Shown here piece by piece: positions 56,853-64,000 of a stretch of 64,000 bases of DNA. The stretch is from Cytophagales bacterium (GTDB taxonomy: Bacteria; Bacteroidota; Bacteroidia; Cytophagales; Flammeovirgaceae). The stretch covers positions 111,430 to 175,429 of the forward strand of contig JANWWC010000006.1 in the NCBI GenBank assembly GCA_025056215.1, given 5' to 3'. Below the pieces are notes generated by a model, which searched no databases, was not told the origin of the DNA, and worked only from the letters and a program-made list of their open reading frames with translations. Both the position numbers and the translations under genes were made by a program. Within the stretch, counting starts at the first letter, position 1. Each line of letters starts with the position of its first letter.

Positions 56853-58325
56853 TTATCGATAGAACTTTATAAAGCGGGTTTCAATTCCATTATTGCATTC
56901 GAGGATGTAAATACCTGAATTCTGAAGATCAGCAATTTCTGATAGATTCATTTTGATTTCTGCCGCAGTAATGGTTTTTGATGCAATTTTTCTTCCTGTA
57001 TTATCGTAAATTTGTATTTGAACCAATTCCGAGGCGGGATTGATAATGCTTAACTGACAATCTTCTTGACAATAATTTGGGTAAAGTGTTACATCAAAAG
57101 GTATGTCATGATATACGATTTGAATAGGAGTTGTGCTTTCTAGTTGATTTTCTTGTACAATTCTAATGCGATAATATAACTTACCTTTTAATCGTGATAT
57201 TTCTTCGTCTGTCCATTCATATTTTGAAGAAGCATGAGGTGCAACTTTTCCTATTTTTTGGAAATCTTTTCCACATGTGCTGCGTTCTATCACGTAGTAT
57301 TTCACCATGTGTTCGTTAGAGGCTTTCCATTCTATTATTGCTTTATTTGATTCTTTTTTTACATTAAAATATAAAACAGATAATAAAAGAGGATTGAAAA
57401 AATCTGAGAAAGTCCATGCATTATGCAACTGAGAAAGTGGAACGTTACTAATACCAAAACTTCTCGAACTAATATCATGTGGACCAAAATCGTAAATTGT
57501 CCACGGAGAGTTAATATTAAAAGGCGTTGTTGTACGCCATAATTGCATATTAGTAAGAACTTTGGAATTATCCCACGCAGAAAGCCATGTGAAATTCATA
57601 TTTCTTGTAAGAGAAGGAGATGTGTTTGTAATATTTACCAACCAATGAACAGCAAGTCCTTCAAATCCAATAGGATTTATAATTCCAGAAGTAGGCGTAA
57701 AACCTCGAGATGTAGTACTTCCATTGCCTGTGCGCCTTGTGAGCGTTAGGTTGCCAACATCTCCACCTGCAGTCATAGAAAAGTTCAGGAAAGGGCCGAA
57801 TGCGCTTGTATTTACACTGCGGCTTTCCATAATAGCGGTTCCTACAATGTGATTTGCATTTGTTTCTGAAGGATCGTTAGCTGTGGTAGTAAAATAAACA
57901 GCAGACGAATTGGATGTAAAAAGTTTTCCATTCGTAAGCGTAAGATTTTGATGAATACGTACTCCTGATGTATTAGTGATACTTACACCATTTCCTCCAT
58001 TATCTACTACCAAAGTTCCAATGTTGAAAACACTATTTCCTTGGAGTTGTTGTTCAGTAGTGCCTTGCATACGCACAATGCCATTTATAGATTGAAAACT
58101 TCCATGATTCACAATATCTCTTCCTATTGCATTTCCTGCCATGACAAGCATACCATGGTTTATAAAATTGGCATTCGCTTGATTTTGTAAGTCTAATCCT
58201 GATAGGTAAAGAACAGTGTTATTGTTGATATAAATCTCTGTATTTGAAGTATTTTTTACTTGGGCGTCTGCGATTTTTAAGTAAAAGACCATTGCAATGA
58301 TTAGTACGTATAGCAGCAGTCTCAT
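56853..58325 (-). CDS. Secreted protein with T9SS type A sorting domain
   Basis: 490 residues from ATG 58325: signal peptide MRLLLYVLIIAMVFYLKIADAQ, a repetitive beta-rich region (NNTVLYLSGLDLQNQAN, FNIGTLVVDNGGNGVSI, IHQNLTLTNGKLFTSN) like a right-handed beta-helix, a fibronectin-like domain around ESNKAIIEWKASNEHMVKYYVIERS, and a C-terminal type A sorting domain (VTLYPNYCQEDCQLSII...QIQIYDNTGRKIASKTI...LQNSGIYILECNN...RFIKFYR). The start frame from 58409 overlaps the upstream gene; ATG 58325 lies 7 bases after that gene's stop. It forms an operon with the tail-fibre-like protein upstream. Confidence 0.9.
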   Translation of the reverse strand: MRLLLYVLIIAMVFYLKIADAQVKNTSNTEIYINNNTVLYLSGLDLQNQANANFINHGMLVMAGNAIGRDIVNHGSFQSINGIVRMQGTTEQQLQGNSVFNIGTLVVDNGGNGVSITNTSGVRIHQNLTLTNGKLFTSNSSAVYFTTTANDPSETNANHIVGTAIMESRSVNTSAFGPFLNFSMTAGGDVGNLTLTRRTGNGSTTSRGFTPTSGIINPIGFEGLAVHWLVNITNTSPSLTRNMNFTWLSAWDNSKVLTNMQLWRTTTPFNINSPWTIYDFGPHDISSRSFGISNVPLSQLHNAWTFSDFFNPLLLSVLYFNVKKESNKAIIEWKASNEHMVKYYVIERSTCGKDFQKIGKVAPHASSKYEWTDEEISRLKGKLYYRIRIVQENQLESTTPIQIVYHDIPFDVTLYPNYCQEDCQLSIINPASELVQIQIYDNTGRKIASKTITAAEIKMNLSEIADLQNSGIYILECNNGIETRFIKFYR

Positions 58326-58332
58326 AAGGATG

Positions 58333-60060
58333 TTATTTAGAATATGGTGATAAGTAAAAAGATGAAGAAATGTTTTCTTTTGAAGAAATATTTTTTTGAA
58401 TTTGTTCAACTTTTTCTAAAACTAACTGCAAATGTTGCTGCATAAGTGCGACTTGCTTTTCCAGTTCATTAATTTTTGCTTGCTTATTTTCGATAAGTTG
58501 TTGTTGTTCTTGAATTGCTTTGATAAGGGGTATAATAAAATCTCCATATCGAATGCTATATACTTCATTTTCTTTTTGTGGGATGTCGATTCCTGGAAAT
58601 TCCATGTAATTGCTTTCTTTCATGGCTTGCTCTACTTCTTGTGCTAGGAGTCCCACAAATCTTTTTTGCTTAATTTCAGAATGATCTATGGTCTTGACGA
58701 CACTATCATTTTCATTTCCCCAAATTCTGTAGAGCAATTCAGGATTCTGATAATAGCTCACAGGGCGGAGTTTTAAGATAAAATCCAGTCCTTTCACATC
58801 TTCTCGAATGTCTGTTTTAATGCGTTTGTCTGAGTAAGTAGTAATAGATGATACACTTGCTCGGATTTGGGATATACTTGTGTTTCCTAATAAAACTTGA
58901 CTATTCCCTGTAATTAAAGAATTGGTGATTCCATAACCTAATGCGGTAACATTAGTGCGTGATGAGGTAATAGAATGAAAAGAGCCTATGAAAGTACACT
59001 GGTTATGATTTACATTTGTTAAAATACTGTTAGCCCCAATAACTACGTTGCTGTTGCTATTTGAGCTTAGCTCTAAAACTCGATGCCCAATTGCTACATT
59101 GTGGTTCCCAACAGTGTTATCTCTGAGAGAGGCAAAACCTATAGCGACATTATTGATACCATCAGTGCTATTACTAGGTTGATTACTTCTAAGAGCATAA
59201 GAGCCAATAGCAATATTGTGGGAGTTCCATTCTGTACCTCCGTTATTAAAAGATTGCGAGGATAAGGCTTCGACTCCAATAGCGATATTATGAGATGCAG
59301 TAGTATTATTTTTTAGGGTTTGAAATCCAATGCCTACATTATAATTGCCGAGTGTGTTTTCTTGCAGGGTTAGATTTCCTATTGCGGTGTTAGCTTTCCC
59401 TGTGGAGTTTTTATAAAGTGCACTGTGCCCTACGCATGTGTTTGAGTCGCCCGTAGTGTTTGAATAGAGCGCAAGACTTCCGATAGCTGTGTTGTATTGT
59501 CCTGTTGTATTAGATAGCATAGATTGGTATCCGACTGCGGTGTTAAGAATGCCACTATTAGTTTGTCGTCCGCTTTGATAGCCTAAAAATGTATTGCGGC
59601 GGTTGCTTAAGTTATCTGAACTACCTGCTTGATATCCAAAGAATGTAGAGCCATCACCTGGCAATCCGATTCTTCCTGATTTTTGGTTGTGGATGCGAAA
59701 ACTGAGAGCAACGCTATCGATATTTCCCAAAAAGCGGCTAGTATCCATGGATTGATTTCCAGTAGTCAACCACGAATAATGACTTGATGGCAATTGATGC
59801 CAAATGCTATCGAAATACCAGAATCCACGACTTCCATTAGTCTGATAAACAAGTAAACCTTGTGCGGGTGATGAAATTGCTAAACGTTGAGATTGATTCA
59901 TTCGCGGAATCAATAAGCCTTTTTCGGTGGATTTAATGTCCAACATTGCGCTGCTATTAGGAGCACTACCATCGGATGTGATAGAAATACCTTGAGCCAT
60001 TATAAGATAAGAGCGTATCAGAGAGTGATACAACAAAATAGTTAGTATTCTTTTTTTCAT
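58333..60060 (-). CDS. Secreted head-repeat protein with S74 (endosialidase chaperone) C-terminal domain
   Basis: 575 residues from ATG 60060 ([10 protein letters not shown]...YLIMAQG, signal peptide). N-terminal adhesin-like domain ([28 protein letters not shown], common in Bacteroidota), then tandem 17-residue YadA-head-like units (N-T-A-I-G-x-x-A-L-x-x-N-T-T-G-x-x), a shaft, and an intramolecular chaperone domain beginning [28 protein letters not shown], with [10 protein letters not shown] and [16 protein letters not shown] and a terminal coiled coil. In phage endosialidases the Ser of this SD-x-R-x-K site is where the chaperone releases itself; here it is Ser410 by this start. Probably a trimeric surface fibre. 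Precedes the T9SS type A protein by 7 bases. Confidence 0.9.
   Translation of the reverse strand: MKKRILTILLYHSLIRSYLIMAQGISITSDGSAPNSSAMLDIKSTEKGLLIPRMNQSQRLAISSPAQGLLVYQTNGSRGFWYFDSIWHQLPSSHYSWLTTGNQSMDTSRFLGNIDSVALSFRIHNQKSGRIGLPGDGSTFFGYQAGSSDNLSNRRNTFLGYQSGRQTNSGILNTAVGYQSMLSNTTGQYNTAIGSLALYSNTTGDSNTCVGHSALYKNSTGKANTAIGNLTLQENTLGNYNVGIGFQTLKNNTTASHNIAIGVEALSSQSFNNGGTEWNSHNIAIGSYALRSNQPSNSTDGINNVAIGFASLRDNTVGNHNVAIGHRVLELSSNSNSNVVIGANSILTNVNHNQCTFIGSFHSITSSRTNVTALGYGITNSLITGNSQVLLGNTSISQIRASVSSITTYSDKRIKTDIREDVKGLDFILKLRPVSYYQNPELLYRIWGNENDSVVKTIDHSEIKQKRFVGLLAQEVEQAMKESNYMEFPGIDIPQKENEVYSIRYGDFIIPLIKAIQEQQQLIENKQAKINELEKQVALMQQHLQLVLEKVEQIQKNISSKENISSSFYLSPYSK
59280..59597 (-). repeat. 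51-bp coding repeats for 17-residue head units
   Basis: At least six successive 17-residue units, each starting N-T/V/I-x-x-G and holding N-T/S-T-G near its end, are encoded here; three or four more, less regular, continue to about 58990. They are degenerate in DNA but regular in protein. Confidence 0.8.
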
Positions 60061-60186
60061 AGCAATCAAAATTTTCATAGCTAGTTTATCGCTACTAAGA
60101 TAATAAGTAAATTTATTAAAACAAAATCACATGAATTGCTTCTTTTAGAACTATAATAAAGTACACGTGGGTTATTTTTTTACGTT

Positions 60187-60462
60187 TTACTGAGTTGATT
60201 CTTTAGAAGAATTGATACTAATAGCTTCTACTCCTTTAATCTCGGGAACTGCACTTTTTATAGCTTGTTCAATTCCGGCTTTCATGGTCATGTTCGACAT
60301 AGGACAAGAGCCACAAGAACCCAATAACTCTAATCGTACGATTTTATCAGATGTGATTTCTAGAATTTTTACATCTCCTCCATCTGCCTCCAAGTAGGGG
60401 CGAATGGTATCTAAAGCACTGTTTACTTGAGCTAATAAATCATCTTTTATATTCAATTCCAT
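60187..60462 (-). CDS. NifU-like iron-sulfur scaffold/carrier protein
   Basis: 91-residue NifU C-terminal (Nfu) domain. The Fe-S cysteine pair is in LLGSCGSCPMSNMTMK, preceded by RPYLEADGGDVKIL, both diagnostic. It carries or assembles iron-sulfur clusters. The frame extends to a TTG at 60480, but ATG 60462 (MELNIKDD) is the normal start. Follows nuoD by 80 bases on the same strand; co-transcription with that complex I gene is possible. Confidence 0.93.
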   Translation of the reverse strand: MELNIKDDLLAQVNSALDTIRPYLEADGGDVKILEITSDKIVRLELLGSCGSCPMSNMTMKAGIEQAIKSAVPEIKGVEAISINSSKESTQ

Positions 60463-60542
60463 AACACGAGGTTTTTGCAATATCTTTCTTTTGTTTAACA
60501 GTGAAAAATAAATTTGTGTTTCTTTTGAGTAAACTTTTGAAA

Positions 60543-61763
60543 TTACCTATCTACCTCCCCCATAACAAAATCAATTGAACCAACAATAGCCAACATATCT
60601 GAGAGCATAGTTCCTTTGGCAAGCACGGGCAAAACGGATAAGTTGGCAAAACAACACGAGCGTGCCTTTACACGCCAAGGTATATCTTTATCTTTAGTAG
60701 TTCGAAAGAAGAAACCTAATTCGCCTTTAGGATTTTCAGCTCTTATATAAAAATCTTGAGGTTTAGGAACAATTTTTTTAGGAACGAGTGCCTGCGGATC
60801 AAAATCGCGTGTACGTTTTAGGTCGGTGGTAAGGCGTTTTATACATTGTTTAATAATTTTAATTGATTCATAACATTCAGCTACCCGAACGTAGGTTCTG
60901 TCCCAACAATCGCCTATTGTTCCCATTTCTCCTTTACCGATAGGTATTTCAAAATCTATTTCAGGGTAAACTGAATATCCATCTACTCGTCTTAGGTCGA
61001 AACGTAGTCCAGAAGCTCGTAGCATAGGTCCGCTTACACCATAGTTAATAGCAATTTCTAAGGGAAGAACTCCTATTTTAGCAGTGCGTTGAATAAAAAT
61101 TTTATTTTCCATTATGATTTTTTCTAGTTCTTTGATTTTAGGTTGAAGATATTGGATAAATTCATCGCATTTTTCTTCAAAGCCCACTGGAAGATCGTAG
61201 TACAGCCCTCCTATCCATATGTAGTTATAAAGCATGCGTGCTCCTGAAACCCACTCGAGTAATCTAAGAATGTGTTCACGATCGCGCATAAGCCATAAGA
61301 AAGGAGTAAATGCACCTATGTCAATAGCGTATGTGCCGATTGCTATGAAATGAGAAGCAATTCGGTTGAGTTCTGCCACCAATACGCGAATATATTCTAC
61401 ACGCTTAGGAATTTTTTCACTGATGCCGAGCATGCGCTCTACTCCCATTGCGTAAGCATGCTCAGAGTTCATAGCTGCTACATAGTCCATTCTATCTACG
61501 TAAGGAATAATCTGGTTGTACGCCAACGACTCACAGTGTTTTTCGAAACACCGATGCAGATAACCTAAGTGAGGTACTACATCTAATACAATTTCGCCAT
61601 CTGTAAGAACTTCTAATCGCAAGACACCGTGAGTTGATGGATGCTGAGGACCTATGTTAAGCAACATTTCTTGTTTCTGGAGTTGTTCTACTTTATAGAA
61701 GGTAGGCGAAGAGACAGATAAATTTTCTGGCTTGAATACGTATTGTACTTTATTGGTAGGCAT
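60543..61763 (-). CDS. nuoD: NADH-quinone oxidoreductase subunit D
   Basis: 49-kDa-type subunit of complex I that with NuoB forms the quinone site. Motifs NIGPQHPSTHGVLRLEV, HLGYLHRCFEKHCESLAYNQIIPYVDRMDYVAAMNSEHAYAMGVERML, RASGLRFDLRRVDGY, MGTIGDCWDRTYVRV, KARSCCFANLSVLP and GSIDFVMGEVDR at the end. 406 residues is the usual length. It normally sits between nuoC and nuoE in a long operon; here it is alone with only an nfu gene behind. A TAGATTTG -7 element lies 37 bases before the ATG. Confidence 0.97.
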   Translation of the reverse strand: MPTNKVQYVFKPENLSVSSPTFYKVEQLQKQEMLLNIGPQHPSTHGVLRLEVLTDGEIVLDVVPHLGYLHRCFEKHCESLAYNQIIPYVDRMDYVAAMNSEHAYAMGVERMLGISEKIPKRVEYIRVLVAELNRIASHFIAIGTYAIDIGAFTPFLWLMRDREHILRLLEWVSGARMLYNYIWIGGLYYDLPVGFEEKCDEFIQYLQPKIKELEKIIMENKIFIQRTAKIGVLPLEIAINYGVSGPMLRASGLRFDLRRVDGYSVYPEIDFEIPIGKGEMGTIGDCWDRTYVRVAECYESIKIIKQCIKRLTTDLKRTRDFDPQALVPKKIVPKPQDFYIRAENPKGELGFFFRTTKDKDIPWRVKARSCCFANLSVLPVLAKGTMLSDMLAIVGSIDFVMGEVDR

Positions 61764-61799
61764 GTTCTTGATTTTTGTAAGATTTTAATCAAATATTTG

Positions 61800-61807
61800 C
61801 AAATCTA
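61800..61807 (-). promoter_or_regulatory. -7 element of nuoD
   Basis: Minus-strand TAGATTTG, the same octamer as in the cytochrome promoter at 1680. No TTG at good spacing. Predicted start near 61793, leader about 30 bases. Confidence 0.5.
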
Positions 61808-61846
61808 ATAAGCTATTCATATATTTACTATTGCTTGAATAAAAGA

Positions 61847-61970
61847 CGTATTTTAAAAAATTAAGGAATTGTTTAACATTTTTTAAAGAAATACGTTAAA
61901 AGAGCATACGACTTTCATTTTTCATATTTAAAAGTGATAGGGTAGATGTTATGCGTCTATCCTATTTTTT
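61847..61970 (+). other. Structured gap between nuoD and dapB with terminator-like hairpin
   Basis: The 247-base divergent gap holds two inverted repeats but no open frame. First, ACGTATTT (about 61847-61854) pairs with AAATACGT (about 61890-61897) around an AT-rich core that can also pair. Second, GATAGGGTAGA (61936-61946) pairs with TCTATCCTATT (61956-61966) over 11 bp with two G-U pairs, 9-base loop, followed by a T run: the form of a rho-independent terminator on the plus strand, with no plus-strand gene before it. A small RNA or a dapB leader attenuator would both fit. Confidence 0.45.
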
Positions 61971-61986
61971 ATTTCAAGAACCTTAC

Positions 61987-61994
61987 TACATTTG
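61987..61994 (+). promoter_or_regulatory. -7 element of dapB
   Basis: TACATTTG matches TAnnTTTG exactly; transcript start near 62001, 10 bases before ATG 62011. No TTG upstream at normal spacing. Confidence 0.55.
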
Positions 61995-62010
61995 CAAAAA
62001 CAAATCTACA

Positions 62011-62736
62011 ATGGCACGTATAGCACTAATAGGGTATGGCAAAATGGGGAAAACCATTGAGCAAATTGCTATAGAGAGAGGAAACACGATTAGCAAGATC
62101 GTTGATATTCACAACCAAGATGAGCTTGTTTTTTTATCCCCTGAAAACACAGATGTAGCAGTTGAGTTCACGCAGCCAGAGTCTGCTGTTCATAATATTA
62201 GTGTTTGTTTAAAGAATGGTGTACGAGTAGTTTGTGGTACAACAGGTTGGTTGGAACATCGTCCTTTAGTAGAAGTTTTATGCCATGAGTATCAAGGAGG
62301 CTTTTTTTATGCCTCTAATTTTAGTATTGGAGTGAATATATTTTTTAACATTAATAGTTTATTAGCAAAAATGATGAATAAATATCCTGCTTATAAGGTT
62401 CGTATTCAAGAAATTCATCATATACAAAAGAAAGATGCTCCTAGTGGAACAGCTATCACATTAGCTGAGAATATTATCCAACAAATTCAGCGCTATTCTT
62501 CTTGGAAATTGCAAGACAGTAGTCCTGCTCAAGAAAATCAAATTCCTATTGAAGCGCTTCGCATCGATGAAATTCCTGGTATACATACTATTTGGTATGA
62601 GTCAGATATAGACGCTATTGAGATAAAACACACAGCTCACAATCGTAAAGGATTTGCTTACGGTGCTGTCTTAGCTGCAGAGTTTATGGTGGGAAAGAAA
62701 GGAATTTATGGAATGAAGGATCTTCTAGGGTTTTAG
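62011..62736 (+). CDS. dapB: 4-hydroxy-tetrahydrodipicolinate reductase
   Basis: Reductase of the diaminopimelate/lysine pathway, feeding peptidoglycan and lysine. 241 residues: N-terminal IALIGYGKMGKTIEQIA, DVAVEFTQPESAV, VVCGTTGWL, FSIGVNIFFNINSLLA, the catalytic region IQEIHHIQKKDAPSGTAITLAE, and C-terminal AHNRKGFAYGAVLAAEFMVGKKGIYGMKDLL. The frame begins at 61951, but the -7 element and family length favour ATG 62011. Other dap genes are absent nearby. Upstream hairpin at 61936-61970 may influence expression if transcription starts earlier. Confidence 0.95.
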   Translation: MARIALIGYGKMGKTIEQIAIERGNTISKIVDIHNQDELVFLSPENTDVAVEFTQPESAVHNISVCLKNGVRVVCGTTGWLEHRPLVEVLCHEYQGGFFYASNFSIGVNIFFNINSLLAKMMNKYPAYKVRIQEIHHIQKKDAPSGTAITLAENIIQQIQRYSSWKLQDSSPAQENQIPIEALRIDEIPGIHTIWYESDIDAIEIKHTAHNRKGFAYGAVLAAEFMVGKKGIYGMKDLLGF

Positions 62737-62873
62737 GTTTTTATCGAAATGTAATAAGTTTGTACATTTTTTTCGCTTAAACTAATTTTAACTTAAGACT
62801 TCTTAACTTTTTACTTCGCCAAAAACTATGATTGGAAAAAATATTTACGTAATGCTTTTATTTCTGAACACAT

Positions 62874-63812
62874 TTAAAGTTCCTCATCACGGAAGTGGAT
62901 GTCTTTTTTCTTTTTTTGGAGTGCTTCTTTGAATTTGAGTAAGATTTTTTTGCTCAAAGTCGGTACAGGATATAAATTACTTTTGTAATCTCTTGTTATA
63001 ATTCTGACGCTTCTATATTGAAAGTTAGAACGTTCAAAAGCAATTTCTTTGATGTTTTCTATGTGTTCAATGTGTTTTTTCCAAAACAAAAAGTGATTCT
63101 TAATTATTAAAAAATTATCGGCAATAACAAAATAGTTTAATAACCAAATGTTTATGGCAGACCAAAGACACAAAAAGAAAACAAAGAAAATGAGAGTCAG
63201 ATAGGATAACTGTTCATTGAAGAGTTTAATTAAAAATATAATAACGACAATTAGATAAAAAATAAACGTAGAACTTTTAAATAAATTATTCTTGAATGTT
63301 TCTGTGTTTTTAAGTTCAATATCTTTAGCATTTGCAACTAAAACCGATTGTGGTTTTTGTTGATTTGTTTTTGTTTTGTTAATATACGATTTCAACTCGT
63401 AGAGATTTTCATATAAATCATCATATAAATAGTAAGATGTTCCATTCTTCAAACGGAGATACATTCCTTCCATTGGATATTTAATGATGTAATTAAAAAG
63501 GTATTTCCCAGTTAATTCAATGTCTTCAATGTCATCAACGTGAAACGTATTTCTACCTATGGCTATAGTACCATAGTCAGAGTTGATGCTAATAGAAGGA
63601 ACTAATTTTAGGAAAGTTTTGAAATTATAAAAAGAAAATCCATAGAGAGCAATGCTAAGAAGGAGAAGAATAAAAGCAGCTACGATCGATTGATTATTAA
63701 TTAAAATATCATACACTGCAAAAATCATTGCAGAAGCGACAGCGCACATCGATGCGAGTAGAAATATTTGCAATACATAAAATTTGAAAATATGCCTTTT
63801 AATGAGTATCAT
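62874..63812 (-). CDS. Membrane protein with duplicated 2TM plus PH-like module, unknown function
   Basis: 312 residues. Two similar halves can be seen: helices at about 10-33 and 42-60 followed by a beta-rich segment (SINSDYGTIAIGRNTFHVDDIEDIELTGKY...MYLRLKNGTSYYLY), then helices at about 182-200 and 206-232 followed by DNFLIIKNHFLFWKKHIEHIENIKEIAFER...VRIITRDYKSNLYPV. Each beta segment has the look of a bacterial PH-like domain, with a loop that sets a threshold for a membrane-proximal surface. This is inferred from the pattern; I know no function. No signal peptide; convergent with dapB across 137 bases that hold nothing notable. Confidence 0.7.
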   Translation of the reverse strand: MILIKRHIFKFYVLQIFLLASMCAVASAMIFAVYDILINNQSIVAAFILLLLSIALYGFSFYNFKTFLKLVPSISINSDYGTIAIGRNTFHVDDIEDIELTGKYLFNYIIKYPMEGMYLRLKNGTSYYLYDDLYENLYELKSYINKTKTNQQKPQSVLVANAKDIELKNTETFKNNLFKSSTFIFYLIVVIIFLIKLFNEQLSYLTLIFFVFFLCLWSAINIWLLNYFVIADNFLIIKNHFLFWKKHIEHIENIKEIAFERSNFQYRSVRIITRDYKSNLYPVPTLSKKILLKFKEALQKKKKDIHFRDEEL

Positions 63813-63903
63813 TCATGGATTAAATTTTTCAAATATTCGATTATATTGCTATTTATACAAGCTCTTATGCTCAAAAAAAATTAAAAAAAAATATAGATTT
63901 TGT

Positions 63904-63934
63904 TTGGAACTATAAATAATTAAACCTACCTTTG
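63904..63934 (+). promoter_or_regulatory. Consensus promoter pointing out of the window
   Basis: TTG at 63904-63906, 20 bases, TACCTTTG at 63927-63934, an excellent match. It drives something beyond the right edge; an ATG at 63943 opens a frame of 19 codons to the edge, but a stable RNA is equally possible. The 91 bases between the membrane protein gene and this promoter show only AT-rich sequence. Confidence 0.65.
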
Positions 63935-64000
63935 CGCCCGCTATGTTGGTTAGTGTAGGAGTTGGGTTGTGTGTTGGGTTTTTGAAAAAAGTGTGTAAAA

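Noticed and set aside
59280..59597. CRISPR-like spacing of 51-bp repeats
   Set aside because: The repeats are coding, contiguous and degenerate in DNA, with no spacers and no cas genes.

Overview
The window is a piece of an AT-rich Bacteroidota chromosome, most likely from the Cytophagales side of the phylum. The case rests on type IX secretion signals of both kinds (type A at 56.9 kb, type B at 44.2 kb), Bacteroidota families (DUF1573, DUF3098, FISUMP, the long MurC, a bifunctional RibBA), an ActA-type multiheme cytochrome of alternative complex III, and promoters of the phylum-specific form TTG-N17..20-TAnnTTTG with almost no Shine-Dalgarno sequences. CheA and an Aer-like PAS/HAMP transducer, without any flagellar gene in view, fit a gliding or surface-sensing organism. 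Genus cannot be named from this sequence alone.

Layout. 0-8 kb: end of a SNF2 helicase, rsmH, the multiheme cytochrome, then an export lipoprotein (Wza type), a tyrosine kinase/co-polymerase (Wzc type) and murC in one run. 8-17 kb: cheA with a small acidic protein, serS, dxr, an unknown membrane-associated protein, ferritin and a 922-residue chemotaxis-like transducer. 17-31 kb: DUF1573 lipoprotein, kdtA, a TauE/SafE permease, rpoC with its own promoter, a FISUMP protein, gtrA/HAD/SDR, a methyltransferase, gapA, a peptide-binding lipoprotein and rfbA. 31-48 kb: an oxidoreductase, a secreted MORN-type repeat protein, a lipoprotein, an AddA/RecB-like helicase-nuclease, dut, cca, a giant T9SS protein, a 3'-5' exonuclease, parE, and a lipoprotein followed by a decayed paralogue of itself. 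48-64 kb: serA-eda, tRNA-Arg(CCT), ribBA, a subtilase overlapping ccmC, ftsK, a pair of secreted surface proteins (tail-fibre/S74 head protein plus T9SS type A protein), nfuA, nuoD, dapB and a duplicated 2TM/PH-like membrane protein.

How it works together. Most genes are core metabolism, information processing and envelope functions, not accessory DNA: no insertion sequence, prophage, CRISPR array, restriction or defence island is visible. The main peculiarity is that many genes that normally sit in conserved operons (rpoC, nuoD, rsmH, murC, parE, addA, ccmC, rfbA, the complex III cytochrome) appear here singly, often with their own promoter. tRNA-Arg has no encoded CCA, which fits the CCA-adding enzyme also present. 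No gene-free stretch exceeds about 250 bases; the longest (nuoD-dapB, dxr leader, serA leader) are described individually. Several starts were moved downstream of the longest open frame because a consensus -7 element, a signal peptide or the family's usual N-terminus marks the real start.
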